Assembly (NCBI GenBank): GCA_018269055.1 | Contig: JAFDVI010000020.1 | Span: 186,001 to 250,000, forward strand | Length of the DNA stretch: 64,000 bases | Origin: Acidobacteriota bacterium | GTDB taxonomy: Bacteria; Acidobacteriota; Blastocatellia; RBC074 | Reading direction: 5' to 3' | Made by a program: the position numbers and the translations under genes | The notes under the pieces: generated by a model | What the model saw: only the letters and a program-made list of their open reading frames with translations | Told to the model about the DNA's origin: nothing | Databases searched by the model: none | Part shown: piece by piece, positions 9,897 through 18,797 of the stretch | Numbering within the stretch: position 1 is the stretch's first letter | Layout: each line of letters begins with the position of its first letter

Positions 9897-10928
9897 ATGA
9901 CTCTTGCCGAACTTGCTCAATTCATTTACGCGGAGCTTCGCGGCGACGGCGAAGCTGAAATCACCGGAATCAATTCGCTCGATGCCGTTCAATTCGGCGA
10001 AGTTACGTTTGCCGCCGACGCCGCTCGATTGGCCGACGCCGTGGCATCCCCTGCCACGGCACTGATCGTTCCATCCAAACTTGCCGATCACGAAAAACTC
10101 GCCGGTCGAAACCTGCTCATTGGCAAAGACGCCAAACTGACGTTCGCGCGCGCCATCGCTGCATTTTACGGAACTGCGCCTGAACCTCGTGGCATCAGCA
10201 ATGACCTGGTTCTCGGTGAAGATTCGCGCATCGGCGTTGACTGCTCCGTTCATCCGCGTGTCACCGTTGGACGCAATTCCGTCATCGGCGACCGCGTCAC
10301 GCTGCACCCCGGCGTAGTCATCGGCGACAACTGCCACATTGGCGACGATTCGGTTCTCTTCCCCAACGTTTCGGTTTACGACGACACGGAAATCGGAGCA
10401 CGCTGCCGCATCCACAGCGGAACAGTCATCGGCTCCGACGGATTCAGCTTTACGCCCGACGAACAGGGGCGCCAGTTCAAATTGCTGCAAATCGGTCGCG
10501 TCGTCATCGAAGACGATGTCGAACTCGGTGCAAATTGTTGTGTTGACCGCGCGGGTTTCGGCGAAACGCGCATTCATCGCGGCGCCAAGTTCGACAACCT
10601 GATTCAAATCGGCCACAACGTCGAAATCGGCGAAGACACAGTGGTTGCGGCGTTGGCAGGGTTTTCCGGCGGAACGAAAATCGGACGCCGCTGCATTCTG
10701 GCCGGGCAAATCGGCACCAACCAGCACATTACCATCGGCGACGGAGCCATCATCACCGCACGCACTGGCGTGACGAAATCGGTCGAAGCTGGCAAACTGA
10801 TGGGCGGCATGATGGCCGCAATGGATTATCAACAATGGCGAAAATCGCACGTGCTGTACGCGCGTTTGCCCGAACTTTTCGACCGACTCAAACAACTGGA
10901 AAAGAAAGTCAGCGGTGGCGAGAGTTGA
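9897..10928 (+). CDS. lpxD: UDP-3-O-acylglucosamine N-acyltransferase LpxD
   Basis: The 343-residue enzyme adds the second (N-linked) acyl chain during lipid A synthesis in the cytoplasm. The N-terminal uridine-binding domain covers residues 1-100. A left-handed beta-helix of hexapeptide repeats (such as IGDRVTLHPGVVIGDNCHIG) runs from about 105 to 300. The catalytic-histidine region is LIQIGHNVEIG. The C-terminal helix ends with LPELFDRLKQLEKKV. ATG 9897 is chosen because MTLAELAQFI begins the family domain; the upstream part of the open frame only translates the hairpin repeat and the skp gene out of frame. FabZ and LpxA follow, the classical lipid A order. Confidence 0.93.
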   Translation: MTLAELAQFIYAELRGDGEAEITGINSLDAVQFGEVTFAADAARLADAVASPATALIVPSKLADHEKLAGRNLLIGKDAKLTFARAIAAFYGTAPEPRGISNDLVLGEDSRIGVDCSVHPRVTVGRNSVIGDRVTLHPGVVIGDNCHIGDDSVLFPNVSVYDDTEIGARCRIHSGTVIGSDGFSFTPDEQGRQFKLLQIGRVVIEDDVELGANCCVDRAGFGETRIHRGAKFDNLIQIGHNVEIGEDTVVAALAGFSGGTKIGRRCILAGQIGTNQHITIGDGAIITARTGVTKSVEAGKLMGGMMAAMDYQQWRKSHVLYARLPELFDRLKQLEKKVSGGES

Positions 10929-10935
10929 TGATTGA

Positions 10936-10958
10936 CCGACTACCGGCTACCGACTACC
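10936..10958. repeat. Tandem heptamer ACTACCG/GCTACCG before fabZ
   Basis: Three direct seven-base units (ACTACCG, GCTACCG, ACTACCG) fill most of the 35-base gap between lpxD and fabZ and end six bases before the fabZ ATG. They leave no room for a normal Shine-Dalgarno site. Confidence 0.6.
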
Positions 10959-10963
10959 GAATT

Positions 10964-11401
10964 ATGGACATCAACGAAATTCAACAAATCATCCCCCATC
11001 GTTATCCCATGCTGTTGATTGACCGCATCGTCGAACTCGAACCGCTGAAGCGGATTGTGGCGATAAAAAACGTGACGATGAACGAGCAGGTCTTTCAAGG
11101 CCATTTCCCCGGCGCGCCGGTTTATCCCGGCGTTTACATCATCGAAGCAATGGCGCAGGCCGGAGCCGTCTTGCTCTTCCGCGAAGTTCCCGACCGTGAA
11201 AACAAACTGATGTTTTTCACCGGCATCGAAGAAGCCAAGTTTCGCCGCCCAGTGGTTCCCGGCGATCAACTTCGACTGGAAGTCAACGTGCTGAAATACA
11301 AAATGGGATACGCCAAATTGAGCGCCAAAGCCTACGTCGGCGATCAATTGGCCGCCGAAGCCCTTCTCTCTTCCGCGCTGGCCGACAAACACAAAAAATA
11401 A
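10964..11401 (+). CDS. fabZ: 3-hydroxyacyl-[ACP] dehydratase FabZ
   Basis: The 145-residue hot-dog-fold enzyme dehydrates 3-hydroxyacyl-ACP in fatty acid elongation, competing with LpxA/LpxD for hydroxyacyl-ACP. Visible family marks are IIPHRYPMLLIDRI near the N terminus and the active-site segment GHFPGAPVYPGVYIIEAMAQ, with the catalytic His in GHFPG and the Glu in IIEAMAQ. ATG 10964 (MDINEIQQIIPHRYP) gives the standard FabZ length; an upstream ATG at 10928 and the longer open frame merely read through lpxD and the heptamer repeat. The lpxD-fabZ-lpxA order is a well-known operon. Confidence 0.93.
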   Translation: MDINEIQQIIPHRYPMLLIDRIVELEPLKRIVAIKNVTMNEQVFQGHFPGAPVYPGVYIIEAMAQAGAVLLFREVPDRENKLMFFTGIEEAKFRRPVVPGDQLRLEVNVLKYKMGYAKLSAKAYVGDQLAAEALLSSALADKHKK

Positions 11402-11402
11402 C

Positions 11403-11472
11403 GTTCGGAGTACCGGCTTCAGCCGGAATCTTCCGCTCATTGCGTGTTCCGCCTGAAGGCGGGACTCCAAAC
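11403..11472. repeat. 70-bp palindromic REP-like element, copy 1 (fabZ/lpxA gap)
   Basis: The element starts GTTCGGAGTACCGGCTTCAG and ends GCGGGACTCCAAAC. It contains two inner stems (CCGGCTTCAGCCGG and CCGCCTGAAGGCGG) and an outer stem joining the ends (GTTCGG-AGTACC with GG-ACT-C-AAC), so it can fold as a branched cruciform. A second copy of the same 70-base length is at 29926-29995. It fills the spacer exactly, from one base after the fabZ stop to three bases before the lpxA ATG. Confidence 0.85.
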
Positions 11473-11475
11473 TTT

Positions 11476-12246
11476 ATGATCCATCCGACCGCAATCATCG
11501 GTTCCAAAGCCGAACTTGGCGCAAACGTCAGCGTCGGCCCGTATTCGATTATCGGCGACCACGTCACCATTCACGACGAAGTCGAATTGGTCAGCCACGT
11601 CGTCATCGAAGGCCCGTGCGAAATTGGCCGAGGCACCAAAATTCTTCCGTTCGCTTCGCTGGGCCAATCGCCGCAGGATTTGAAATACAAAGGCGAAGAT
11701 ACGCGGCTGGTCATTGGCCAGCGAAATGTCATTCGCGAATATGTGACGATGAATCGAGGAACGGTGGGCGGCGGAGGGCTGACATCCGTCGGCGATGACA
11801 ATCTGTTTATGGCGCAAACGCACATCGCGCACGATTGCATCGTCGGTTCACGAAACGTCTTTGCCAACCTGGCGTCGCTGGCAGGACACGTCACCATCGA
11901 AGACGACGCCACGCTCGGAGCCTTTGTCGGCGTTCACCAGTTTTGCCATATCGGTTCGCATGCCTTCGTCGGCGGCATGTCCAAAATTGTCAAAGACGCG
12001 CTGCCTTACGCCCGCACCGACGGGACAGAAGCCAAATGTTATGGCGCCAACACCATCGGTTTGCGCCGCAAAGGCTTTTCCAACGAAGCGATTCGCCGCA
12101 TTCAACAGGCGTTTACCCTGTTGCTGAATTCAAAGCTGAACACGTCTCAGGCGTTGGAACGAATCAAGGTGGAGTTGGCTGGTTCGCCGGAAATTGATTA
12201 CCTGATTGGATTTATCGAACGGTCGGAACGCGGAATCACAAAGTAA
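11476..12246 (+). CDS. lpxA: UDP-N-acetylglucosamine O-acyltransferase LpxA
   Basis: The 256-residue enzyme carries out the first step of lipid A synthesis. It starts with MIHPTAIIGSKAELG, followed by left-handed beta-helix hexapeptide repeats to about residue 190. The family marks are FAHVAHD-like MAQTHIAHDCIVG (catalytic His) and GAFVGVHQFCHIG. A helical C-terminal domain begins at GLRRKGFSNEAIRRIQQAF. ATG 11476 is used because the longer open frame (from 11440) only translates the palindromic repeat as RVPPEGGTPN. LpxA closes the envelope operon; the next gene is convergent. Confidence 0.93.
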   Translation: MIHPTAIIGSKAELGANVSVGPYSIIGDHVTIHDEVELVSHVVIEGPCEIGRGTKILPFASLGQSPQDLKYKGEDTRLVIGQRNVIREYVTMNRGTVGGGGLTSVGDDNLFMAQTHIAHDCIVGSRNVFANLASLAGHVTIEDDATLGAFVGVHQFCHIGSHAFVGGMSKIVKDALPYARTDGTEAKCYGANTIGLRRKGFSNEAIRRIQQAFTLLLNSKLNTSQALERIKVELAGSPEIDYLIGFIERSERGITK

Positions 12247-12279
12247 GGCGAATTTTTCCAATCTGCCCGGAATCTATTG

Positions 12280-13470
12280 TCAAATGGACTCCACCGCAGC
12301 CAGCACCGCTTTTGCATCCGGCGAAGTTTTGTAGCTGACGACATTCGGCGGCAAATTCACGGGCGCTTCGCGACTGCCGAGCAATTCTTCTGAAACCAGC
12401 AGGAAAAAGTTTTTGAAGTTGCCGCGTTCAAACTCCGCCAGCCGATCTTCCAGATAGCGCGGCGTCCAGAAGCCAAAAATTTCCAGATACACTTTTCTAC
12501 CGTTCGCAGTTTCCAAAACCACATCGGGCACAAACGCCGTTCCGCCCAAATCAATGACTTCGCTGCAAACTGACGCCTGCCAATCGCATTGTAACCGCGA
12601 CCATCCAGCCAACAACTTGTCCAGCGTTTCCGATTGATTGGCGCTTTCCATCCAATTGAATGAATCGCGCGCCACCAAATCCTGCTGCTCGCTGTTCAAT
12701 TCGTAAAAACCGCGTCCGCGCTTGGTCTCGATTTCTGCGCGCAATCGCCAGCCGCGGCATTCCAGCAAGGCAGGCAAAAACACCGCCATCCGAATTCCAT
12801 ACTTTTGCGACCGATGAAACAGCGAAACCGGGCCGCTCAAACTGATTTGATAGCCTGTGGCGGCGCTTCCTTTGATCGTGTGAATCAGGTTGTAGCGTTT
12901 GATAGCGTCGAAGATTTGGCGATACCCAGTGGCAGGTTGCGGCGCAATGGTCAGCTTCATGTCCACGCAGCGATACAACAGCGCCTGCGCTTGCGCCAGG
13001 TTGTATCCGGCAACCAAATCGGCAGGCATGGGTTGTTCAAAGGCAATCAATCGCTGGTTTTCGCTGAGGTCGCCGTATAACCCGGTTTCAATCGTTTCTG
13101 TGTCTGTGCTGAACTCTTCGGCAATTTCGGCAATCAATTGCCCCCGCACAGCCGGAGTCACAGGATGATGCTGTTTGGCGGCGAGGAACAGTTTTTGCCG
13201 AAGTTCCGTCGGTTCGATTCCGCCGCCGGGTTCAAACGTGCACACATCCATCAGCAATTTGATCAATCCGCGCAAAATCCGATAATCGGTTCCCGTCCCG
13301 ACGTATTCCTCCAGCGCATTGTTTAATTCCGACCGCCGATGATTCACCTGCTCCGCGACAATGCCGATCAAATCCTCTGCAATCCGAAGACTTTCCGCAT
13401 CCGGTTCCAACCGCCGTGGAGTCACGCGGTCGCCGCGCTGAAAATAAATGGCCAATTCTGCTGTGAGCAT
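12280..13470 (-). CDS. Bax1-type (DUF790) nuclease, partner of XPB helicase
   Basis: The 396-residue protein matches the DUF790/Bax1 family. In archaea this family binds the XPB helicase and acts as a structure-specific endonuclease in a repair complex. The N terminus MLTAELAIYFQRGDRVTPRRL is the family start; a longer frame only reads a repeat element. The C-terminal third contains a PD-(D/E)xK-like segment: VPDVV, then YLEIFGFW, then RYLEDRLAEF (about residues 310-350). It follows the XPB-like helicase gene in the same direction, separated by a palindromic element. Nuclease activity is inferred from the archaeal homologs and gene order. The bacterial role is not established here. Confidence 0.8.
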   Translation of the reverse strand: MLTAELAIYFQRGDRVTPRRLEPDAESLRIAEDLIGIVAEQVNHRRSELNNALEEYVGTGTDYRILRGLIKLLMDVCTFEPGGGIEPTELRQKLFLAAKQHHPVTPAVRGQLIAEIAEEFSTDTETIETGLYGDLSENQRLIAFEQPMPADLVAGYNLAQAQALLYRCVDMKLTIAPQPATGYRQIFDAIKRYNLIHTIKGSAATGYQISLSGPVSLFHRSQKYGIRMAVFLPALLECRGWRLRAEIETKRGRGFYELNSEQQDLVARDSFNWMESANQSETLDKLLAGWSRLQCDWQASVCSEVIDLGGTAFVPDVVLETANGRKVYLEIFGFWTPRYLEDRLAEFERGNFKNFFLLVSEELLGSREAPVNLPPNVVSYKTSPDAKAVLAAVESI

Positions 13471-13481
13471 AAATTGTTCAT

Positions 13482-13575
13482 GGGTACGCGCAGCTTCCAG
13501 CGCGCATTTCGGCAAGTCGCCTCTTCGGAAGCACTGGGCGAAGCGCCAAAGCACGCACGCTGGAAGCGATGCGGC
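13482..13575. repeat. Palindromic element between the XPB-like gene and bax1
   Basis: The left arm GCGCAGCTTCCAGCGCGC (about 13488-13505) is largely complementary to the right arm GCACGCACGCTGGAAGCG (13551-13568). An inner pair (TCGCC... with ...GGGCGA) flanks a CTTCGGAAG palindrome. The element fills almost the entire gap, from directly after the helicase stop to about a dozen bases before the Bax1 start. Confidence 0.7.
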
Positions 13576-14991
13576 TTATTCCAACCAATCGTCGCCCAGC
13601 GCCTGATCGCGCTGAAACTGCCGGACGTTGGTTCTGCGCTGACTGATCCGTTCTTCGGCAGTCTGGGCCGTGACGACTTCGTACAGCACGGCTTGCTTGT
13701 CCGGCTGCTTTCGCAAAATGCGTCCCAACCGTTGAATGTGTTCGCGCGAAGACCCCGACCCTGAAAGCACCACCGCCACGGAAGCTTCGGGGATATTGAC
13801 GCCTTCGTTCAGCACTTTGGAAGTCGCCAGCGCCAGCACATCACCTCGATTGAACGCCTCCAGCCACATGCGCCGTTCCTTGATCGGTGTTTCGTGTGTG
13901 ATCGCTGGAATCAGAAATTGTTCCGAAATGCGATAAACCATCTCGTTTTCCGCCGTGAAGATGATCAGCCGTTCGCGGCGATGGCGCTGCATCAGTTTTT
14001 CCAGCACATGCAACTTGGCATCATTGCCCAGCGCGATGCGTTTGGATTCACGGTAGGCTTGCATTGCGCGACGACCTTCCTGGCTGCGTGCGCTGAGCAT
14101 AATGAACTGCTGCCATCCGCGCGGATCGCCAAAGTAAATTCCTTTTTCGCGCGTGAACTGGCGAAAGATGTTTCGCTCGCTTTCATACAACTCCCGCTCC
14201 GCGGGCGACAGCACGACGGAAATCTGTTCGGTCGTGTAATCTGCCAGAAACTCTCCGGCCAGATGCTGCGCCTCTTTGCGGTAAATGATCGGCCCAATCA
14301 ATCGCTCCAGCATTTCGTCCGCGCCGTCTGCGCGTTCCGGCGTCGCCGTCAATCCCAATCGAAACGGCGCAATCGCCATTTCCGCCGCGTACCGGTACAC
14401 ATCGCTCGGCAAATGGTGGCATTCGTCAAAAATGATGAAGCCGAATTCGCCGCCCATCCGCTCCATAAACCGAAACGCCGAGGCGTATGTCGTCACCACA
14501 ATCGCGCCGCGTTCAAAGTACCCGCCGCCGATCAAGCCAATTTCGGCGTTGAACGAAGACAGCAGCAAGTCGTACCACTGATTCATCAAATCAATCGTCG
14601 GCACAATCACCAGCGTCGAACGACCGACCATTTCAATCGCCATCTGCGCAACAAACGTTTTCCCCGCGCCCGTAGGCAAAATCACAGTCCCGCGCCTTCC
14701 AGCTTTTTTCCACGCGGCAATGGCTTCTTCCTGATACGGACGCGGTTCGGCCGTGAGTTCGGCTTTGAATTGGAATTCCAGATACTGGCGAGCCTTGTCT
14801 TCGTGAGGAATTTTGCGGCGAATCAGTTCGGTGACGACATCGCGATACGCAATCGCCTGCGCGCGCCAGCGCCGCACCCGCTCATCCCAGGCAAACTGCG
14901 GCGGAGCCTCGTACGCCCGCTCCGCGCCTTCCAGCAACAGCGTCCCCGCGTCGAACTGCACGATGATTTTGGGGTCAATGACATCAATCAT
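13576..14991 (-). CDS. XPB/Ssl2-type superfamily 2 DNA helicase
   Basis: The 471-residue SF2 helicase has PTGAGKT at 106-112 (motif I), DECHH at 189-193 (motif II, a DEAH variant), LTATPER at 214-220 (motif III), and GSGSSREHIQRLGRILRK at the end (motifs V/VI). The short N-terminal domain (residues 1-80) corresponds to the damage-recognition-like domain of archaeal XPB. XPB unwinds or translocates on DNA in repair and transcription. The next gene encodes the Bax1 nuclease family, its known archaeal partner, which strongly supports the XPB assignment over a generic DEAD/DEAH helicase. ATG 14991 gives MIDVIDPKIIVQFDAG, a normal family start. Confidence 0.85.
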   Translation of the reverse strand: MIDVIDPKIIVQFDAGTLLLEGAERAYEAPPQFAWDERVRRWRAQAIAYRDVVTELIRRKIPHEDKARQYLEFQFKAELTAEPRPYQEEAIAAWKKAGRRGTVILPTGAGKTFVAQMAIEMVGRSTLVIVPTIDLMNQWYDLLLSSFNAEIGLIGGGYFERGAIVVTTYASAFRFMERMGGEFGFIIFDECHHLPSDVYRYAAEMAIAPFRLGLTATPERADGADEMLERLIGPIIYRKEAQHLAGEFLADYTTEQISVVLSPAERELYESERNIFRQFTREKGIYFGDPRGWQQFIMLSARSQEGRRAMQAYRESKRIALGNDAKLHVLEKLMQRHRRERLIIFTAENEMVYRISEQFLIPAITHETPIKERRMWLEAFNRGDVLALATSKVLNEGVNIPEASVAVVLSGSGSSREHIQRLGRILRKQPDKQAVLYEVVTAQTAEERISQRRTNVRQFQRDQALGDDWLE

Positions 14992-15052
14992 TACAGCGAT
15001 TGTGCCACAACCGCCGCTTACGACAAGTGAGTTTTTTGAAAAGCTTTACGCA

Positions 15053-15105
15053 GAGAAATAGCGCAAATGCTCGGTTGTCTTTGAACACTTGCGCTTTGAT
15101 TTCTC
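15053..15105 (-). terminator. Hairpin downstream of the esterase gene
   Basis: GAGAAATAGCGCAAATG (15053-15069) pairs with CACTTGCGCTTTGATTTCTC (15086-15105) apart from a short bulge. It lies 25 bases beyond the esterase stop and upstream of the helicase gene on the same strand. A long T-run is lacking, so it may be a Rho-independent terminator of reduced strength or an RNA-stabilising stem. Confidence 0.5.
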
Positions 15106-15129
15106 CTTATGACTGGCCGTTTCTGTCGG

Positions 15130-16320
15130 TCATTTGTTGCCTTTTGCGTCGGCAATTTTCTTCAGAGCCTCGCTGACTCGATCAAAATTGGTTTTATAAA
15201 CCTGCAAGTTCGGATCGTTGGTTTGGGCGCCGACTTCGACGGCTTTTTCGTAGTTCGGTTTGGCCAGTTGGAGTTTGCCGCTTTTTTCGTAGCATTCGCC
15301 CAAGCTGTCGTAGACGTTGGCGGATTGCGGGTAGTTTTTGACGTTGAGTTTGAACACGGCAATCGCTTCGTCCGCTTTGCCCAATCCCATCAGTTGGTAG
15401 CCGAACTGATTCATCATCGCTTCCGGAGGCAGCACGGGAAAGCCGAACCGTGCGGAAAGCTTTTTGTAATGCTCTTCCACCTGCGCCAGACCGTCCACCT
15501 TGCCCGTCAATTGCCATCCGTCAAACACTTTGCGCAACGCGGCGTAATGGCTGGGCAAAACGATGGAGCCGTGGTCTTCGTCATCCATCAGCTTTGCATC
15601 CCAAAGGAAATTCTTCGGCGCTTGTTTGGCCAGCAGCTTCTTCAGCCGGTCGAAGCCGCCCACCATTTCTTCGCCTTCGTTGCCGACGGTGAAAAACAGC
15701 GTGCGGTTGGCGTCTTTCTGATTTTTGCAGAACGCTTCGGCTTCGCGTTGTGGCAGGCCATCGTCCCAGGGAAAGGTGGGACTGGCAGCAATGTAAGCGT
15801 TGAAAACTTCAGGCCGCGTGAACAGCGTGTGCAGCGCAAACAGTCCGCCGAACGAATGCCCTGCGAATATGCGATAGGGCAAGGTGCGGTAATCGGCTTC
15901 GACGCTGGGAATCAGTTCGGTTTCGATGAACTTCAGAAACTTGTCCGCGCCGCCTGCGGTTGGAAAGCGTTGCGGTTGACCGTTGGGATTGCGCAGCGTT
16001 CCGTTGGTCGGCGTCAGGTCGCGTGTGCGGTCCGTGTTGGTGATGCCGACGATAATCAACTCCGGCATTCGTCCATTGCGCGCCAAAAACTCCACGGTTG
16101 CGATGGTGTGGGCAAGATGCGCGTCGCCATCGGTCAAATAAAGCACCGGATACCGTTGCTGATTTTTATCGTAACCGAACGGCGTGCGAATCAGGATGAT
16201 GCGCTCTTCGCCCAGCACTTTGGAATTCAGGCTCAGCCGGTTGACCGATTGAACCGCCTGCCCGAACACCGTCCACGCCAGCGCCATCAACAAAGATGTC
16301 AAAAGAAATAAACGCTTCAT
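15130..16320 (-). CDS. Secreted esterase-D-like hydrolase with C-terminal TPR
   Basis: The 396-residue protein has a signal peptide (cleavage near VFGQ). An alpha/beta-hydrolase domain of the IroE/Fes/putative esterase type follows, with nucleophile elbow GHSFGG, the early motif YPVLYLTDGDAH and a later catalytic-His stretch DDEDHGSIV. A C-terminal TPR-like segment (LGKADEAIAVFKLNVKNYP, then YDSLGECYEKSGKLQLA) spans about residues 320-385. ATG 16320 is chosen because a GGAG lies about eight bases upstream on the coding strand; the frame extends to a GTG four codons earlier. The substrate is unknown; siderophore or acyl esters are typical of the family. Confidence 0.8.
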   Translation of the reverse strand: MKRLFLLTSLLMALAWTVFGQAVQSVNRLSLNSKVLGEERIILIRTPFGYDKNQQRYPVLYLTDGDAHLAHTIATVEFLARNGRMPELIIVGITNTDRTRDLTPTNGTLRNPNGQPQRFPTAGGADKFLKFIETELIPSVEADYRTLPYRIFAGHSFGGLFALHTLFTRPEVFNAYIAASPTFPWDDGLPQREAEAFCKNQKDANRTLFFTVGNEGEEMVGGFDRLKKLLAKQAPKNFLWDAKLMDDEDHGSIVLPSHYAALRKVFDGWQLTGKVDGLAQVEEHYKKLSARFGFPVLPPEAMMNQFGYQLMGLGKADEAIAVFKLNVKNYPQSANVYDSLGECYEKSGKLQLAKPNYEKAVEVGAQTNDPNLQVYKTNFDRVSEALKKIADAKGNK

Positions 16321-16453
16321 ATCATTCTCCACAGGTTGAATGAGATCACGGATTGGTCGCGACTGGTTATCCGGATTTTGGGGCAGAAGTATAACTGGCG
16401 GCGCTTCGGCTGAGGATCGCGCTTTGCCGTTTGAAAATGAATTTTACGAGAAT

Positions 16454-18082
16454 TTACAACTCGCCTTCAAACTCGGCGATCATCACGCAGATTTGATCAA
16501 ACACCGAAGTGACATCGCGTCCGGGGCCGGTGTAATTGTTTCCCATCCCGCTGAAAATCACGACTTGGCCGCGTTTGGTGGTGATGTATCCCGAAAGCGC
16601 GTTGACGTAACTGAGCGAGCCGGTTTTGCCACGGAAGTTTCCTGCCGCGGGCGTGTCGCGCATCCGGCGTTCAAGCGTGCCGTCGGTTCCGGCAATGACC
16701 AACGAATCCCGAAAGACGTTGGCGTGTGGATGCGCCAGCATGAATTCCAGCAATCGCACGGTGCTGCGCGGAGTCACCAAATCATGCCGAGCAAGGCCGG
16801 AACCATCGCGCAAACTCAGGGGCGCGACGTCTACTCCGGCTTTGATCAAAAATTGCCGCCGAGCTTCATTGCCACGCGAAAGCGTAGTTTTCGGTCGGCC
16901 ATATTCATCCAGCTCATGTGGCGCGCCAGTTTCCGCCATCGCAAACACGCCAAGTTGCCGCAACAATAATTCGGCGTGCAAATTCTGGCTTTCTTTGTTG
17001 ACGACTTTCAAAAGCTCTGCCATCGGCTGGGACTCGATTTTGGCGATTTCTGTCATCTTCGATTCCTCGAAGGGTTTGGCGATGCGCGCAACGGCGTCGG
17101 CGCGAAGAGTTTTGCCAAGCACGCGAATGCCGCGTCTGGCCAGGGCTTCTTTCAACAGTGTGGCGGCAAAGCTGGCCGGATCGTGAATGGCGATGTTGAC
17201 ATCGAACTTTTCGCGGTTGCGCGGCATGGAACCGAAAAATTCCACCGTGTTGCTGTCCAACGGGCGATTGACACCAACGCGCACCGCGCCGTTTGCGCTG
17301 GTGGTCGCATGATTGACGATCTTAACGTACTCGGTCACGGGTTGAACGGTGATGGTCGGTTTGTCACCGACCTTCTTGCCCGGCTTGACCGTGAACGTCA
17401 CGCAGTTGTCATTGACCGTCAGCGCGCTGACTTCCGCGCCGTAATAAAATTGCAAATCATCCCATTCCCAACTCGGGCCGATCAAGTCGTCGGCAAAAAA
17501 GCTGTCATCGCCAACCAGATTGCCGGTGACAGTTTTGACCCTGGCGGCTTTGATCTGATCGGCCAACCGCTCAATCGGCGCGATTTTGTCCGCGGAAACG
17601 TGGTCGTTGTATCTGTCGGGATTTTCGCCGTCAAAGCGCGCAGACAGATTCGGATCGCCTCGGCCATACAAAATCAAATCGCCGTTGATGCGACCGGCTT
17701 TGACCGGTTTCGCGGCGTACACAGAAGTTTTGATTTTGAACTCTGGTCCGAAGGCATCCAGCGCCGCCGAAGTTGTGTACAACTTCATGTTCGACGCGGG
17801 CATGAACGCTTTTTCGGCGTCGCGTTCAAAAACGATCTTATCTTGTCCGGCTTTGATCAAAATTCCCCAGCGAGCGGCCGCGAATTTTGGCTCGTCAAGC
17901 AATGCGGCAATGCGAGCTTGAAGTTCCGCGGGGGTTTGTGGTTTAGCGGGCGCAGCCTGCTGGTACGGAATCGAAAGCAGTAGCGACCGGGTTGCTACCG
18001 CTCCCCGTTCCGTACCGAATACAGGCGCGACAGGCAAACATACAGTGAGCAACAACGAGATCAGGCAATTGATTCTTTTCAT
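16454..18082 (-). CDS. dacB: D-alanyl-D-alanine carboxypeptidase/endopeptidase (PBP4, peptidase S13)
   Basis: The 542-residue protein has a signal peptide. It carries the penicillin-binding triad of family S13: SxxK in ASNMK (Ser97-Lys100), the SxN-equivalent region DGSGLARHD, and KTG in [15 protein letters not shown]. It would trim or cut peptidoglycan cross-links in the periplasm. The start ATG (18082) overlaps the stop of the upstream phosphoesterase gene (TGATG), so the two are coupled. Residues 23-41, between the signal sequence and the AAPAKPQT linker, are encoded by a 55-base palindromic repeat, so this linker is of repeat origin. The enzyme should tolerate it because it precedes the folded domain. 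Confidence 0.9.
   Translation of the reverse strand: MKRINCLISLLLTVCLPVAPVFGTERGAVATRSLLLSIPYQQAAPAKPQTPAELQARIAALLDEPKFAAARWGILIKAGQDKIVFERDAEKAFMPASNMKLYTTSAALDAFGPEFKIKTSVYAAKPVKAGRINGDLILYGRGDPNLSARFDGENPDRYNDHVSADKIAPIERLADQIKAARVKTVTGNLVGDDSFFADDLIGPSWEWDDLQFYYGAEVSALTVNDNCVTFTVKPGKKVGDKPTITVQPVTEYVKIVNHATTSANGAVRVGVNRPLDSNTVEFFGSMPRNREKFDVNIAIHDPASFAATLLKEALARRGIRVLGKTLRADAVARIAKPFEESKMTEIAKIESQPMAELLKVVNKESQNLHAELLLRQLGVFAMAETGAPHELDEYGRPKTTLSRGNEARRQFLIKAGVDVAPLSLRDGSGLARHDLVTPRSTVRLLEFMLAHPHANVFRDSLVIAGTDGTLERRMRDTPAAGNFRGKTGSLSYVNALSGYITTKRGQVVIFSGMGNNYTGPGRDVTSVFDQICVMIAEFEGEL
17962..18016. repeat. 55-bp palindromic element translated inside dacB
   Basis: Perfect terminal arms GGTACGGAA and TTCCGTACC enclose an inner near-palindrome, AGTAGCGACCGGGTTGCTACC. 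It lies within the dacB reading frame without a stop or frameshift, coding for the post-signal-peptide linker that includes [10 protein letters not shown]. Confidence 0.85.
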
Positions 18083-18753
18083 CACAGAATTGTTTTTTCA
18101 GGAAGTGAAAACTGTTCGGCAGTTGCAATTCGGCCTTCGGCGTCAACATTGAAATACTGCACGACGAGTTGTTCAAAATCGGCGATGCAGAAACAGGGAT
18201 CGTGTTTTCGGTACAGCGTCCCGGCGTTGATGATCGTCATTTCGCCGAAGCTTCTGACCAGGCGGCGATGCGTGTGACCATTAACCACAAACGCAAATTG
18301 TTTGGAAGCGACCATCGTCCACAACGGATAGTTGGAATGCAGCGTCATCGCGTCATCAAACGGCCAGACGCCCCCCATATCGTCACCCCGTAATCCGTGC
18401 GTCAACAACATGCGCCCAGCGGCAGTTTCAAACTCCAATTCAATCGGCAACCGGTTGAGGAACACCCAGGCCAGAGCCTCAAAATCAAATCGGGATTGCG
18501 CTTCCGGCAATCCGCGCATTTCGTTTTTCATCAACCAACGTTCGTGATTGCCCCGCACGGTGACGACACGAAACTGCTGCAACAGCTCAATGGTCCGATT
18601 GGGATCACCCAGACCGTCAATCAGATCGCCGACTGAACAAACCAAATCCAGATTTTGCGTTTGGAAAAATTGCAGTGCGGCGGCCAGTCGAACGTCTTCG
18701 CAATGAATATCGCCCAGCACGCCAATTCGTTTGAGAGGAGGTTTGAAAGCCAT
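18082..18753 (-). CDS. Calcineurin-like metallophosphoesterase
   Basis: The 223-residue protein has all metallophosphoesterase motifs in order: [17 protein letters not shown], a later THGLRGDD and the closing GHTHRR. The short length and layout resemble YfcE/MJ0936-type phosphodiesterases, which use two divalent metals to cleave phosphodiesters. The start at 18753 ([17 protein letters not shown]) is preferred, since the upstream extension runs into the terminator of the previous gene. Its stop overlaps the dacB start by one base, so the pair is likely cotranscribed. The substrate is unknown. Confidence 0.82.
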   Translation of the reverse strand: MAFKPPLKRIGVLGDIHCEDVRLAAALQFFQTQNLDLVCSVGDLIDGLGDPNRTIELLQQFRVVTVRGNHERWLMKNEMRGLPEAQSRFDFEALAWVFLNRLPIELEFETAAGRMLLTHGLRGDDMGGVWPFDDAMTLHSNYPLWTMVASKQFAFVVNGHTHRRLVRSFGEMTIINAGTLYRKHDPCFCIADFEQLVVQYFNVDAEGRIATAEQFSLPEKTIL

Positions 18754-18797
18754 GTCGTCAACGGTCACACCTGAATGTTTACCACAGGCGACATAAA

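Noticed and set aside
9816-10895. 359-codon minus-strand frame opposite lpxD
   Set aside because: Hexapeptide-repeat coding of lpxD keeps the opposite strand open; no own features.
13894-16311. Long plus-strand open frames (378 and 400 codons) opposite the helicase and esterase genes
   Set aside because: They are antisense to genes with full motif sets, are rich in Arg/His/Gln/Phe as shadow frames are, and lack ribosome sites.
16976-17983. 335-codon plus-strand frame opposite dacB
   Set aside because: Shadow of dacB, without family motifs or start signals.
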